DNA of 64,000 nt from Streptomyces sp. NBC_00464. Lineage in GTDB: Bacteria > Actinomycetota > Actinomycetes > Streptomycetales > Streptomycetaceae. Positions 34,688 through 43,367 of the stretch are shown here, one piece after another. A model generated the notes under the pieces. The model worked only from the letters and a program-made list of their open reading frames with translations. It made no database searches and was not told the origin of the DNA. The stretch lies in assembly GCF_036013915.1 (NCBI RefSeq), contig NZ_CP107899.1, positions 4,154,001 to 4,218,000 on the forward strand, in the 5' to 3' direction. The first letter of the stretch is position 1, and each line of letters begins with the position of its first letter. The position numbers were made by a program, and so were the translations under genes.

Positions 34688-35083
34688 GTGGTGGAGCGAT
34701 GTGGTGACCGCGGGGCGGTGACGGCGGAGGCGGCCATGGCGATTCCAGTGCTGGTGATCTTCGCGCTCGCGCTGATGTGGGCGCTAATGGCTGCCTCGGC
34801 CCAGATCCGGTGTGTGGACGCGGCTCGTGCCGGCGCGCGGGCAGCAGCCCGCTCCGAACCGGAGGCACAGGTGAGGGAGGCCGCCCTTTCGGCGGCGCCC
34901 GACCGGGCCCGGGTGGATGTGGAGCGGGCCGGGGATCTGTGGCGGGTCGCCGTGGCGGCTCCGGCGCCCGGTCCCGGGCCGCTGGCCGTGACGCTGAGCT
35001 CGGAGGCCGTGGCGGCGGCCGAGGACGCGGTGGGGGCTGAGGGCGTGGCGGCGGCCGAGGACGCGGTGGGGGTGGCGCCATGA
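34688..35083 (+). CDS. TadE-family pseudopilin
   Basis: 131 aa from a GTG with GGAGG 8 nt upstream. The signature GAVTAEAAMAIPVLVIFALALMWALM is that of TadE-like pseudopilins: a Gly, Glu at +5, and a single hydrophobic helix. The remainder (IRCVDAARAGARAAARSEPEAQV...) is a small extracellular domain. The end EAVAAAEDAVGAEGVAAAEDAVGVAP contains a duplicated AAAEDAVG. An ATG at 34604 with AAGGA upstream would give a 159-residue form that overlaps the pilin gene. Corresponds to Rv3655c by order. It overlaps the next gene by ATGA. Confidence 0.82.
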   Translation: MVERCGDRGAVTAEAAMAIPVLVIFALALMWALMAASAQIRCVDAARAGARAAARSEPEAQVREAALSAAPDRARVDVERAGDLWRVAVAAPAPGPGPLAVTLSSEAVAAAEDAVGAEGVAAAEDAVGVAP

Positions 35084-35589
35084 CGTGGCCCGGCCCTCGG
35101 CGGCCGGCTCCGGGGCTGCGTCGGCTGGGTGTGTGCGGGAAGCGGCGGGATCGGGGGCTGGCGACCGTGTGGTCTGCGGTGACCGCGTCGGCGCTGTGCG
35201 CGGTCTTCGCGGTGGTTCTGGCTCTCGGGCAGGTGGTAGCGATCCGGCACCGTGCCGGGGGCGCGGCCGACCTGGCCGCGCTGGCCGCTGCCGACCGGGC
35301 TCTGGAGGGAGCCTCCGCTGCCTGCCGGTCGGCCCGGGAGGTGGCCGGGGCACAGGGAGCGGAGGTGGTGCGGTGCACCGTTCAGGGGGAGATCGCCGAT
35401 GTGACGGCCAGGGTTCGGGGTGGGCCGTACGCGCCCGAGGTCAGGTCACGGGCGGGCCCGCCAGCAGCGGCGCCCACCCGGTCGCTCAGGCCTCCGGAGA
35501 ACCTGGCTCCCCTGGAGAATCCGGTTCCTCCGGAGAATCCGCTTCCACCAGTGGGCCTGATTTCCCCCGAGCGCCGGACTGCTCCGTAG
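35080..35589 (+). CDS. TadE/TadG-like protein (Rv3654c-like)
   Basis: 169 aa. After a basic leader, DRGLATVWSAVTASALCAVFAVVLALGQVVAIRHRAGGAADLAALAAA shows the Rv3654c-type signature: DRG followed by a hydrophobic helix, then a conserved HRAxxAADLAALAAA stretch. Two later cysteines (AACRSA, VRCTVQG) could form a disulfide outside. The C-terminal 50 residues are Pro-rich with PPENLAPLENPVPPENPLPP repeats and overlap, tail to tail, the end of the helicase gene on the other strand by 104 nt. It ends the tad operon. Confidence 0.85.
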   Translation: MTWPGPRRPAPGLRRLGVCGKRRDRGLATVWSAVTASALCAVFAVVLALGQVVAIRHRAGGAADLAALAAADRALEGASAACRSAREVAGAQGAEVVRCTVQGEIADVTARVRGGPYAPEVRSRAGPPAAAPTRSLRPPENLAPLENPVPPENPLPPVGLISPERRTAP

Positions 35590-38125
35590 AGCCGGATTGC
35601 CACACAGGGCCTGACTCCGCAAGGCCTGACTCCTCCGAAGAGTCTGCCCCGTCTGCCCCGTGCGTCCGCCCCGGGCCGGGAGGGGCGGATCGGAGGAGTT
35701 CCGTGAGCAGGCGGACTGCGCCTCGCTTGTGCAGGGGTTCGTTGCCGTTGCCGCACTTGGGGGACTGGATGCACGAAGGGCAGCCCGCCTCGCACTCGCA
35801 GGATGCGATCGCCTGACGTGTGGCGGCCAGCCAGTCGTGGGCGGTGTGGAAGGCGCGTTCGGCGAAACCGGCGCCGCCGGGGTGGCCGTCGTACACGAAG
35901 ACGGTCGGCAGCAGAGTGTCCGGATGCAGCGGTACGGACACTCCGCCGATGTCCCAGCGGTCGCAGGTGGCGAAGAGCGGGAGCATCCCGATCGACGCGT
36001 GTTCGGCGGCGTGCAGCGCGCCGCCAAGGATCTCCGGGTTGATCCGTGCCGAGTCGAGCTGGTCCTGGGTGACCGTCCACCATACGGCGCGGGTGCGCAG
36101 CGTACGGGGTGGAAGGTCCAGCTTGGTCTCGCCGAGTACCTCACCGGTGATCAGTCTGCGACGGAGGAAGGAGACGACCTGATTGGTCACTTCCACGGAG
36201 CCGTAGCAGAGCCGTCCGTCCCCCCAGGGGATCTCGGTGTCGGTCTCCAGGACGGTGATGGCCGTGGTGTCGCGGGCGGTCGTCGAGTACGGCGGACTGG
36301 CTTGCTCGACCAGCGCGACCGAGTCCTCCAGGTCCAGTTTCCGGACCAGATAGGTGCGGCCCTGGTGGAGGTGGACGCCGCCCTCGTGGACGGCGGTGTG
36401 CGCGGCGGACTCGTCGACGGTGCCCAGCAGCCTGCCGGTGCCCTCCTCGACGATCTGGACGGGACGGCCTCCCCCGCCCCGGATGTCGGTGAGGTCGGCG
36501 GCCCGTTCCCGCCGGGTCCAGTGCCAGCCCGAGGTCCGTCTGCGGAGCAGCTTCGCGGCCTCCAGTTGCGGCAGCAGCTCGGCCACGGCGGGACCGAAGA
36601 GGGCCAGGTCCGATTCGGTGAGCGGCAGCTCCGCGGCGGCGGCGCACAGATGGGGGGCCAGGACGTACGGGTTGTCCGGGTCGAGGACGGTCGACTCCAC
36701 GGGCTGCTGGAACAGCGCTTCGGGATGGTGGACGAGGAAGGTGTCCAGCGGGTCGTCGCGGGCCACCAGGATGGCGAGGGCACCCTGGCCGGCCCGTCCC
36801 GCGCGGCCGGCCTGCTGCCACAGCGAAGCCCTGGTGCCTGGGTAACCCGCGATGACGACGGCGTCCAGGCCGGAGACGTCGATGCCGAGTTCGAGGGCGG
36901 TCGTGGCGGCCAGGCCGAGCAGGCTGCCGGAGTGCAGTGCGCGTTCCAGGGCGCGCCGTTCCTCGGGGAGGTAACCCCCGCGGTAGGCGGCGACCCGGGA
37001 GGGCAGAGAGCGGTCGATCTCGGCGAGGCGTTCCTTGGCGATGACGGAAATGAGCTCGGCGCCGCGCCGTGAGCGTACGAACGCGACGGAACGCACGCCC
37101 TGCACGGTCAGGTCGGTGAGCAGGTCGGCGGTCTCGGCCGTGGCGGTACGGCGCACGGGGGCGCCCTTCTCGCCGGACAGCTCGGTCAGGGGAGGTTCCC
37201 ACAGGGCGAAGACCAGCTCGCCGCGCGGGGAGGCGTCGTCGGCGACCTCCGTGACAGTCAGGCCGGTGAGACGGCCTGCCGCGACGGAGGGCTCCGCAGA
37301 AGTGGCGGAGGCGAGGAGGAAGACCGGATCGGCGCCGTAGCGGGCGCACAGGCGGCGGAGCCGGCGCACCACCTGGGCGACGTGCGAGCCGAAAACACCC
37401 CGATAGGTGTGGCACTCGTCGATGACGACGTAGCGCAGAGCGCGCAGGAAGGAGGACCAGCGAGGGTGGGACGGGAGTATCCCGCGGTGCAGCATGTCGG
37501 GATTGGTGAGGACGTAGTTGGCGTACTGGCGTACCCATTCGCGTTCTTCGACCGGGGTGTCGCCGTCATACACAGCGGGCCGGATCGCGTGGCCCAGCGG
37601 AGCCGCGAGTTCCCTCACCGAGCGACGCTGGTCGGCCGCCAGGGCCTTGGTGGGGGCGAGGTAGAGGGCGGTCGCCCCACGGCCGTTGGGAGCCTCGGAG
37701 CCGTCCAGGAGGGCGCTGAGGACCGGGGCGAGGTAGGCCAGCGACTTGCCGGACGCCGTGCCGGTGGCGATCACGACCGACTCGCCGTCCAGCGCATGCT
37801 CCGCCGCGGCGGCCTGATGGGCCCAGGGATGGTCGATGCCGGCCTTCTGGATGGCGGCGATGACTTCCGGACGGATGCGATCGGGCCAGATGGCATGGGT
37901 TCCCGCACGCGGGGGCAAGTGCTCCGTATGAGTGATGCGCGCGGACCGGCCCGCCCCTGCGGCGAGCCGGTCGAGGACCACATCGGGAGAGGGGCGGGAA
38001 CCCCCGTTCTCGGGCGGTCGACTGGGGCGGTGATTCTTGGCCATCGGCACCGAGTGTGTCACTGGCGAGACGGACAATGGTCCCAAGGCGTCGTGCATGG
38101 CTGCCCGTAAGTGATTGAATGCCAT
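35486..38125 (-). CDS. DEAD/DEAH-box helicase, MrfA/YprA type (DUF1998, Zn cluster)
   Basis: About 879 aa if started at the ATG at 38125; ATGs at 38098 and 38044 are alternatives and none has a good ribosome binding site. Motif I ATGTASGKSLAYL, Ia LAPTKALAADQ, II VIDECHTYRG (DECH instead of DEAD), III LASATSAEP, and VI QQAGRAGRAGQG are present. The C-terminal DUF1998 region ends with a zinc cluster in CECEAGCPSCIQSPKCGNG, four cysteines. This is the MrfA layout of a 3'-5' DNA helicase linked to mitomycin-lesion repair in Bacillus. The last 50 residues are Ser/Gly/Glu-rich repeats. It corresponds to Rv3649. Confidence 0.9.
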   Translation of the reverse strand: MAFNHLRAAMHDALGPLSVSPVTHSVPMAKNHRPSRPPENGGSRPSPDVVLDRLAAGAGRSARITHTEHLPPRAGTHAIWPDRIRPEVIAAIQKAGIDHPWAHQAAAAEHALDGESVVIATGTASGKSLAYLAPVLSALLDGSEAPNGRGATALYLAPTKALAADQRRSVRELAAPLGHAIRPAVYDGDTPVEEREWVRQYANYVLTNPDMLHRGILPSHPRWSSFLRALRYVVIDECHTYRGVFGSHVAQVVRRLRRLCARYGADPVFLLASATSAEPSVAAGRLTGLTVTEVADDASPRGELVFALWEPPLTELSGEKGAPVRRTATAETADLLTDLTVQGVRSVAFVRSRRGAELISVIAKERLAEIDRSLPSRVAAYRGGYLPEERRALERALHSGSLLGLAATTALELGIDVSGLDAVVIAGYPGTRASLWQQAGRAGRAGQGALAILVARDDPLDTFLVHHPEALFQQPVESTVLDPDNPYVLAPHLCAAAAELPLTESDLALFGPAVAELLPQLEAAKLLRRRTSGWHWTRRERAADLTDIRGGGGRPVQIVEEGTGRLLGTVDESAAHTAVHEGGVHLHQGRTYLVRKLDLEDSVALVEQASPPYSTTARDTTAITVLETDTEIPWGDGRLCYGSVEVTNQVVSFLRRRLITGEVLGETKLDLPPRTLRTRAVWWTVTQDQLDSARINPEILGGALHAAEHASIGMLPLFATCDRWDIGGVSVPLHPDTLLPTVFVYDGHPGGAGFAERAFHTAHDWLAATRQAIASCECEAGCPSCIQSPKCGNGNEPLHKRGAVRLLTELLRSAPPGPGRTHGADGADSSEESGLAESGPVWQSGSTEQSGARGKSGPLVEADSPEEPDSPGEPGSPEA

Positions 38126-38203
38126 CGCGGCTGGCGATCCGTCCCCTGGCTCCGCCGGGGAGACCGAGGGGCGACCGCTCGATAGCAAGGTGCTGGAGGA
38201 TCC

Positions 38204-38557
38204 GTGGACCTGTCCTTGTCGACTCGCAATGTGTCCGGCCCTGGTGGCGACCGTACGGTCGTCGAGGTCGGTGGCGAGATTGATGTGTATACCGCGCCCA
38301 AGCTGCGCGAGCAGTTGGTCGAGTTGGTGAATGACGGCAGCTACCACTTGGTTGTCGACATGGAAGGCGTCGACTTCCTCGACTCCACCGGCCTCGGCGT
38401 GCTCGTGGGCGGCTTGAAGCGTGTTCGGGCCCATGAGGGCTCGTTGCGACTGGTGTGCAACCAGGAGCGCATTCTCAAGATTTTCCGGATCACCGGTCTG
38501 ACCAAGGTGTTCCCGATCCACACCACGGTCGATGAGGCCGTGGCGGCAACCGACTGA
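38204..38557 (+). CDS. bldG: anti-sigma factor antagonist BldG
   Basis: 117 aa from a GTG ([12 protein letters not shown]) with GGAGGA 5 nt upstream. A STAS domain with the phosphorylation site [11 protein letters not shown] (S61, equivalent to Ser57 of the 113-residue S. coelicolor protein) and [15 protein letters not shown] identifies BldG with near-identity. In Streptomyces, BldG is essential for aerial mycelium and antibiotic production and is controlled by phosphorylation; the unphosphorylated form binds anti-sigma factors. The four extra residues near the N-terminus (SGPG) are the only obvious difference. It is divergent from the helicase gene, with just 78 nt between starts. Confidence 0.97.
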   Translation: MDLSLSTRNVSGPGGDRTVVEVGGEIDVYTAPKLREQLVELVNDGSYHLVVDMEGVDFLDSTGLGVLVGGLKRVRAHEGSLRLVCNQERILKIFRITGLTKVFPIHTTVDEAVAATD

Positions 38558-38967
38558 CGTCACGTTCGCGGTCGGGCCGGCCTCAGGGCCGGTCCGGCGG
38601 CGGTCGGTGTGGCGCCGGTAGGCACCAGGACAGCCGAATCGGCGGTGGCCGGGAATCGGCGGCCGGTGGCTCGGCGGCTGGTGTGCGGCTGTTGTCCGGC
38701 GCTCTTCCGTCACTCGTTCGGCGGACTGCGGCTGACATTCATCTGCCGACCGGTGACCGGTCGCCATGCGATCGGATCAGCGGTTCGGCGATTGTCGGAC
38801 GTGTCGCGCGCAGGTTGCGTGTCGGTTCCGCGTCGGCCGGATGGCCGGGGCGTCGTCGGCCCGGCGGGTCCGTCGGTCGGTCAGTGGTTTTCGCAGAATG
38901 AGTCAGGAGTACCGGGCCACGCGTCCGGCTCCTGTGGATGCACATACGTACGTTCGAGGGGGATCGC
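38558..38967. other. bldG to anti-sigma factor intergenic region
   Basis: 410 nt with a hairpin directly after bldG (38574-38595). The gap between genes is large for an operon, but S. coelicolor bldG is known to be made both as a single-gene transcript and together with the downstream anti-sigma gene. No reading frame of note is seen. Confidence 0.5.
38574..38595 (+). terminator. hairpin after bldG, probably partial terminator
   Basis: Nine pairs (38574-38582 with 38587-38595, one G-U), loop TCAG, 17 nt after the stop codon. It may explain a monocistronic bldG transcript alongside readthrough. Confidence 0.6.
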
Positions 38968-39441
38968 ATGGCCACCGTTGAACTCCGCTTCAGCGCCCAG
39001 CCCGAACACGTCAGAACGGCCCGCCTCGTGGCGGCTGCCGTGGCGCGCCGGGCCGGGGTCGACGAGGCCGTGCTCGACGAGGTCAGACTCGCCGTGGGAG
39101 AGGCCTGCAGTCGGGCGGTCGGGCTGCACCGCAGCCACGGCATCACAGCGCCTGTCACGGTCGTCCTGATCGAGGAGGAGAAGTCCTTCTCCATCGAGGT
39201 CGGCGACGAGGTGCCCGGCCCGGGTGCCGACGGGGCCGTCCCCAGCGGTGTCTCCGGACGCCGCGACGCCGCGCCCGGTGTGGGACTGGACGAACCGGAA
39301 CCGGACGCCGAGGGCGACGGCGAGGACGAGATGGGCCTCGCGGTCATCAGCGGCCTGGTCGACGACGTCGAGGTCAGGTCCGGTGCGGACGGCGGAGTGA
39401 TCCGTATGAGCTGGCCGAAGACGCCGGCCACCGTGGTCTGA
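38968..39441 (+). CDS. anti-sigma factor (RsbW-type ATP-binding kinase), BldG partner
   Basis: 157 aa from an ATG with GAGGGGGA 5 nt upstream. The HATPase fold of SpoIIAB/RsbW is seen in the N-box region (VLDEVRLAVGEACSRAVGLH) and in GLAVISGLVDDVEV near the end. An Asp/Glu/Gly-rich insert of about 45 residues (GDEVPGPGADG ... DAEGDGEDEMG) separates the boxes. The gene after bldG in S. coelicolor (SCO3548) encodes this protein, which binds BldG. It may phosphorylate BldG or sequester a sigma factor. The stop codon lies inside a 19-bp direct repeat. Confidence 0.92.
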   Translation: MATVELRFSAQPEHVRTARLVAAAVARRAGVDEAVLDEVRLAVGEACSRAVGLHRSHGITAPVTVVLIEEEKSFSIEVGDEVPGPGADGAVPSGVSGRRDAAPGVGLDEPEPDAEGDGEDEMGLAVISGLVDDVEVRSGADGGVIRMSWPKTPATVV

Positions 39442-39481
39442 GCCGGTGGCAAAGCCGGGCATCGTGGTCTGAGCCGGTGGC
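39432..39481. repeat. 19-bp direct repeat across anti-sigma factor stop codon
   Basis: The sequence CGTGGTCTGAGCCGGTGGC occurs at 39432-39450, including the TGA stop, and again at 39463-39481. A third, partial ATCGTG follows near 39493. Confidence 0.85.
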
Positions 39482-39567
39482 GGACGTCGGCCATCGTGCG
39501 GCGAGTTGGCCGAAGGTGCCAGGCGTGGTGCCAGGCGTCCGGTCTTTGTTGAGGCGGCGTGAGTTCC

Positions 39568-39617
39568 GGGGTGGTTCGGTCACCCCGATGGCGTAGCCGG
39601 GGTGACCGAACCACCCC
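39568..39617 (+). terminator. terminator hairpin, 19-bp perfect stem
   Basis: 39568-39586 pairs perfectly with 39599-39617, loop of 12 nt. It lies 127 nt downstream of the anti-sigma factor gene. Confidence 0.8.
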
Positions 39618-39631
39618 TGATCCAGATTCCG

Positions 39632-39657
39632 AGGCCCTGCTGAGCAGGGCCTTTTTT
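39632..39657 (+). terminator. rho-independent terminator with U tract
   Basis: AGGCCCTG and CAGGGCCT pair around a short loop and are followed directly by TTTTTT (39652-39657), which is rare in this GC-rich sequence. It stands in tandem behind the stem at 39568. Confidence 0.85.
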
Positions 39658-39845
39658 CGGTTCTGCCCGATGAGTGATCCTGCGGAAATGTATCTGCCCC
39701 ATTACTGCATTCGGTCCAGGCAGAGAACTCGATCAATTGCCGTTCGGTGGATGGAGGTCAATTACATTTACCGCGCACTGTTTTGATCGTGTTCCGCTCC
39801 CTACAATCCGTCCACGTCTTGAGCGCTGAGCGTCAAGGAGGACGT
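39658..39845. promoter_or_regulatory. hppA promoter region, candidate -10 TACAAT at 39802
   Basis: Clearly less GC-rich than its neighbours. TACAAT (39802-39807) is the best -10 hexamer, 38 nt before the hppA start, but no good -35 lies at 17-18 nt. AAGGAGG stands just before the ATG. Confidence 0.4.
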
Positions 39846-42281
39846 ATGGCGGGGTTCGGCACCACACCACTGGCAGAACTGACGCAGTTTTCCGCACTTT
39901 CCGACCCACCCACCACTCTCGCGGCCGCGGTACTCACCGATGACAACCGTGTCATCGTGATCGTCATCGCGGTCGTCGCTGTAGCCGCACTGGTAGTCGC
40001 CCGGCTGCTGGTGCGCCAGGTGCTGGCGGCGGGCGAGGGCACCGAGCGCATGAAGGAGATCGCGGCGGCGGTCCAGGAGGGCGCGAATGCCTATCTGGCC
40101 CGGCAGTTGCGCACCGTCGGCGCATTCGCCGTCGTGGTCTTCTTCCTGCTTCTGCTGCTTCCGGCCGACAACTGGTCGCAGCGCGCGGGCCGTTCGCTGT
40201 TCTTCCTGGTGGGTGCGCTTTTCTCGGCAGCCACCGGATACATCGGCATGAGGCTGGCCGTACGGAGCAATGTCCGAGTGGCGGCCGCCGCGCGTGAGGC
40301 GACCCCCGCGGAAGGCGAACCGGAAAAGGATCTCACCGAGGTTTCGCACAAAGCAATGAAGATCGCTTTCCGTACGGGCGGCGTGGTCGGCATGATCACC
40401 GTGGGGCTCGGGCTCCTCGGTGCCTCCTGCGTGGTCCTCGTCTACGCCGCCGACGCGCCCAAGGTGCTGGAGGGCTTCGGGCTCGGTGCGGCGCTGATCG
40501 CGATGTTCATGAGGGTGGGCGGAGGCATCTTCACCAAGGCCGCCGACGTAGGTGCCGACCTGGTCGGCAAGGTGGAACAGGGCATCCCCGAGGACGACCC
40601 CCGTAACGCCGCGACCATCGCCGACAACGTGGGTGACAACGTCGGGGACTGTGCGGGCATGGCTGCCGACCTCTTCGAGTCGTACGCGGTCACGCTGGTC
40701 GCCGCGCTCATCCTCGGCAAGGCCGCCTTCGGCGATTCGGGGCTGGCCTTTCCCCTGATCGTGCCGGCGATCGGTGTGGTCACCGCGATGATCGGTATCT
40801 TCGCGGTCGCCCCGCGACGCACCGACCGCAGCGGGATGACCGCCATCAACCGCGGATTCTTCATCTCCGCCGTCATCTCACTCGTACTGGTGGCCGTCGC
40901 GGTCTTCGTCTACCTGCCGTCCTCGTACGCGGAACTGGACGGGGTCACCGACGCGGCCATCACCTCGCACGGCGGGGACCCGCGGGTCTTCGCGCTGGTC
41001 GCGGTCGCCATCGGCATCGTGCTGGCAGCCCTGATCCAGCAGCTGACCGGCTACTTCACCGAGACCACCCGACGCCCTGTCAGGGACATCGGCAAGTCCT
41101 CACTGACCGGACCGGCCACCGTCGTGCTCGCCGGTATCTCCATCGGCCTGGAATCCGCCGTCTACACCGCGCTGCTGATCGGGCTCGGCGTCTACGGGGC
41201 GTTCCTGCTCGGCGGTACGTCGATCATGCTGGCTCTCTTCGCGGTGGCGCTGGCCGGTACGGGGCTGCTCACCACCGTCGGTGTCATCGTCGCGATGGAC
41301 ACCTTCGGCCCGGTCTCCGACAACGCGCAGGGCATCGCCGAGATGTCCGGCGACGTCACCGGCGCCGGAGCGCAGGTCCTCACCGACCTGGACGCCGTGG
41401 GCAACACCACCAAGGCCATCACCAAGGGCATCGCCATCGCCACCGCCGTCCTGGCGGCGGCGGCGCTCTTCGGCTCCTATCGTGACGCGATCGCCACCGC
41501 GGTCGACGACGTCGGCGCCTCGGCCGGGGAGATGGGGCTGAGCCTGGACATCTCCCAGCCCAACAACCTGGTCGGCCTGATCCTCGGAGCCGCGGTGGTC
41601 TTCCTCTTCTCCGGCCTCGCCATCAACGCGGTGTCCCGGTCCGCGGGCGCCGTGGTCTACGAGGTGCGGCGCCAGTTCCGCGAGCACCCCGGGATCATGG
41701 ACTACACGGAGAAGCCGGAGTACGGGCGCGTCGTCGACATCTGCACCAAGGACGCGCTGCGTGAGCTGGCCACCCCCGGTCTGCTGGCGGTGCTGGCGCC
41801 GATCGCGGTCGGATTCACCTTCGGTGTCGGCGCACTCGGCTCGTATCTCGCAGGCGCGATCGGCACCGGGACGCTGATGGCCGTCTTCCTCGCCAACTCC
41901 GGCGGTGCCTGGGACAACGCCAAGAAGCTCGTCGAGGACGGTCACTACGGTGGCAAGGGCAGTGACGCCCATGCCGCGACCGTCATCGGTGACACGGTCG
42001 GCGATCCGTTCAAGGACACGGCCGGGCCGGCGATCAACCCCCTGCTCAAGGTGATGAACCTGGTGGCGCTGCTCATCGCACCCGCGGTAGTGCAGTTCAG
42101 CTACGGCGAGGACGCGAGCGCAGGAGTGCGTGCGGTGGTGGCGGTGCTGGCCATCGCGGTCATCGTCGGCGCGGTCTACGTCTCCAAGCGGCGGGGGATC
42201 GCGGTGGGGGACGAAGGCGATTCCGACGGCGGCGACGGGGAGGGTACGGCCAGGCCGGCCGACCCGGCGGCCGCTCAGTAA
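39846..42281 (+). CDS. hppA: proton-pumping membrane pyrophosphatase
   Basis: 811 aa from an ATG with AAGGAGG 5 nt upstream. About 16 membrane segments. The core shows [49 protein letters not shown], and near the C-terminus [36 protein letters not shown], all pyrophosphate-binding motifs. At the potassium-determining position the sequence is GNTTKAI with Lys (K523), which indicates the K+-independent class. The enzyme uses pyrophosphate hydrolysis to export or pump protons. It is preceded by tandem terminators, so it has its own promoter. Confidence 0.96.
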   Translation: MAGFGTTPLAELTQFSALSDPPTTLAAAVLTDDNRVIVIVIAVVAVAALVVARLLVRQVLAAGEGTERMKEIAAAVQEGANAYLARQLRTVGAFAVVVFFLLLLLPADNWSQRAGRSLFFLVGALFSAATGYIGMRLAVRSNVRVAAAAREATPAEGEPEKDLTEVSHKAMKIAFRTGGVVGMITVGLGLLGASCVVLVYAADAPKVLEGFGLGAALIAMFMRVGGGIFTKAADVGADLVGKVEQGIPEDDPRNAATIADNVGDNVGDCAGMAADLFESYAVTLVAALILGKAAFGDSGLAFPLIVPAIGVVTAMIGIFAVAPRRTDRSGMTAINRGFFISAVISLVLVAVAVFVYLPSSYAELDGVTDAAITSHGGDPRVFALVAVAIGIVLAALIQQLTGYFTETTRRPVRDIGKSSLTGPATVVLAGISIGLESAVYTALLIGLGVYGAFLLGGTSIMLALFAVALAGTGLLTTVGVIVAMDTFGPVSDNAQGIAEMSGDVTGAGAQVLTDLDAVGNTTKAITKGIAIATAVLAAAALFGSYRDAIATAVDDVGASAGEMGLSLDISQPNNLVGLILGAAVVFLFSGLAINAVSRSAGAVVYEVRRQFREHPGIMDYTEKPEYGRVVDICTKDALRELATPGLLAVLAPIAVGFTFGVGALGSYLAGAIGTGTLMAVFLANSGGAWDNAKKLVEDGHYGGKGSDAHAATVIGDTVGDPFKDTAGPAINPLLKVMNLVALLIAPAVVQFSYGEDASAGVRAVVAVLAIAVIVGAVYVSKRRGIAVGDEGDSDGGDGEGTARPADPAAAQ

Positions 42282-42332
42282 GCCGGATTCCGCACCGCGT
42301 ACGCCGTCACTGGGCGACGCCTGATCAGGGCG

Positions 42333-42368
42333 CGGGCGGGCGAGGCATCCTGATGCCGCGTCCGCCCG
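42333..42368 (+). terminator. terminator hairpin after hppA
   Basis: A 16-bp stem (42333-42348 with 42353-42368) with one G-U and one A-G pair, loop CCTG, 51 nt after the stop codon. Confidence 0.7.
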
Positions 42369-42560
42369 TCGGTATGTCCGCACGAGTGGTGGATCGTTCG
42401 GGTGTTCCCATACTCCGGGGCCGTGCGGGTGAGTTGTATCTCCCTCATTTCCCTTGGTGCAAATGGCTGCAAAAGGCCATCCATCGGGCGCCCGGCACCC
42501 GGATGGGGGGCGCTCGGCGTGTAAGTTCCGGGGCCGAGAGCCTTGGAAGGGACCAATCCG

Positions 42561-43205
42561 GTGAACAAGAAGCTTGCGGCCGCGCTGTCCGGCGGTGCGG
42601 TACTGGTACTTACGCTGTCGGGCTGCAGCGACGACAGCGACAACAAGGTGAACGACTGGGCCAAGAAGGTCTGTGACCAGGTCCAGCCCCAGCTGCAGAA
42701 GATCGCGAACGCCAACGCCTCAATCCAGCAGCAGACCGCCGACAACAGCAAGCCCGCCGACGTCCAGAAGACCGACTCGGCCGCCTTCCAGCAGATCTCG
42801 CAGGCGTACAAGGCGCTGGGCACGGCCGTCGACTCGGCGGGTCCGCCGCCGGTCGACGACGGCGAGACGACGCAGAAGGAGGCCGTGAAGGAGCTCAACG
42901 CCTCCTCCGTGGCCTACGCGAATCTGCAGAAGAAGGTCGATGACCTGGATACGAAGGACCAGGCGAAGTTCGCCGACGGCCTCAAGGGCATCGCGGACGA
43001 GCTGAACAAGATCAGCACCAATGGTGACCAGGCGCTGAAGAAGCTCCAGTCCGGCGAGGTCGGTGCCGCGATGGCCAAGCAGCCGGGCTGCCAGAAGCCG
43101 AAGGCCTCGGCAGTGCCCTCGGCCGACTCCTCGAAGGACGCGAAGCCCTCGAAGGAGGCGACGCCGTCCAAGGAGGCGTCCGCCTCGCCCAGCAAGAAGT
43201 CGTAA
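42561..43205 (+). CDS. small secreted lipoprotein, function unknown
   Basis: 214 aa from a GTG (VNKKLAAALSGG) with GGAAGGGA upstream. A lipobox LTLSGC with Cys22 follows a hydrophobic core, so the mature protein is lipid-anchored outside. The body (about residues 30-170) is helical and polar (VNDWAKKVCDQVQPQLQKIANANASIQQQTAD) with three further cysteines (KKVC, PGC). The last 40 residues are Ser/Lys/Pro-Glu repeats (SKDAKPSKEATPSKEASAS), probably spanning or decorating the wall. I do not recognise a named domain. Small lipoproteins of this kind are common at this place in Streptomyces. Confidence 0.75.
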   Translation: MNKKLAAALSGGAVLVLTLSGCSDDSDNKVNDWAKKVCDQVQPQLQKIANANASIQQQTADNSKPADVQKTDSAAFQQISQAYKALGTAVDSAGPPPVDDGETTQKEAVKELNASSVAYANLQKKVDDLDTKDQAKFADGLKGIADELNKISTNGDQALKKLQSGEVGAAMAKQPGCQKPKASAVPSADSSKDAKPSKEATPSKEASASPSKKS

Positions 43206-43354
43206 CCCGGCAGTTCCCGGCCTCGGCCGCGGGACCCTCACGAGCAGCTGTACGGCTGCCACAGCAGAGGTACGCCTGCCGTCCGGCCGGCGTACGAACG
43301 GCCCGGCGGCCCCTGGTGGGCCGACGGGCCGCTGCCGTTGTCAGTGGGAGCCCT

Positions 43355-43360
43355 CACAAT
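43355..43360 (+). promoter_or_regulatory. -10-like CACAAT before methyltransferase gene
   Basis: CACAAT ends 7 nt before the GTG at 43368. It overlaps the alternative ATG start at 43359. Confidence 0.35.
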
Positions 43361-43367
43361 GGGGCAT

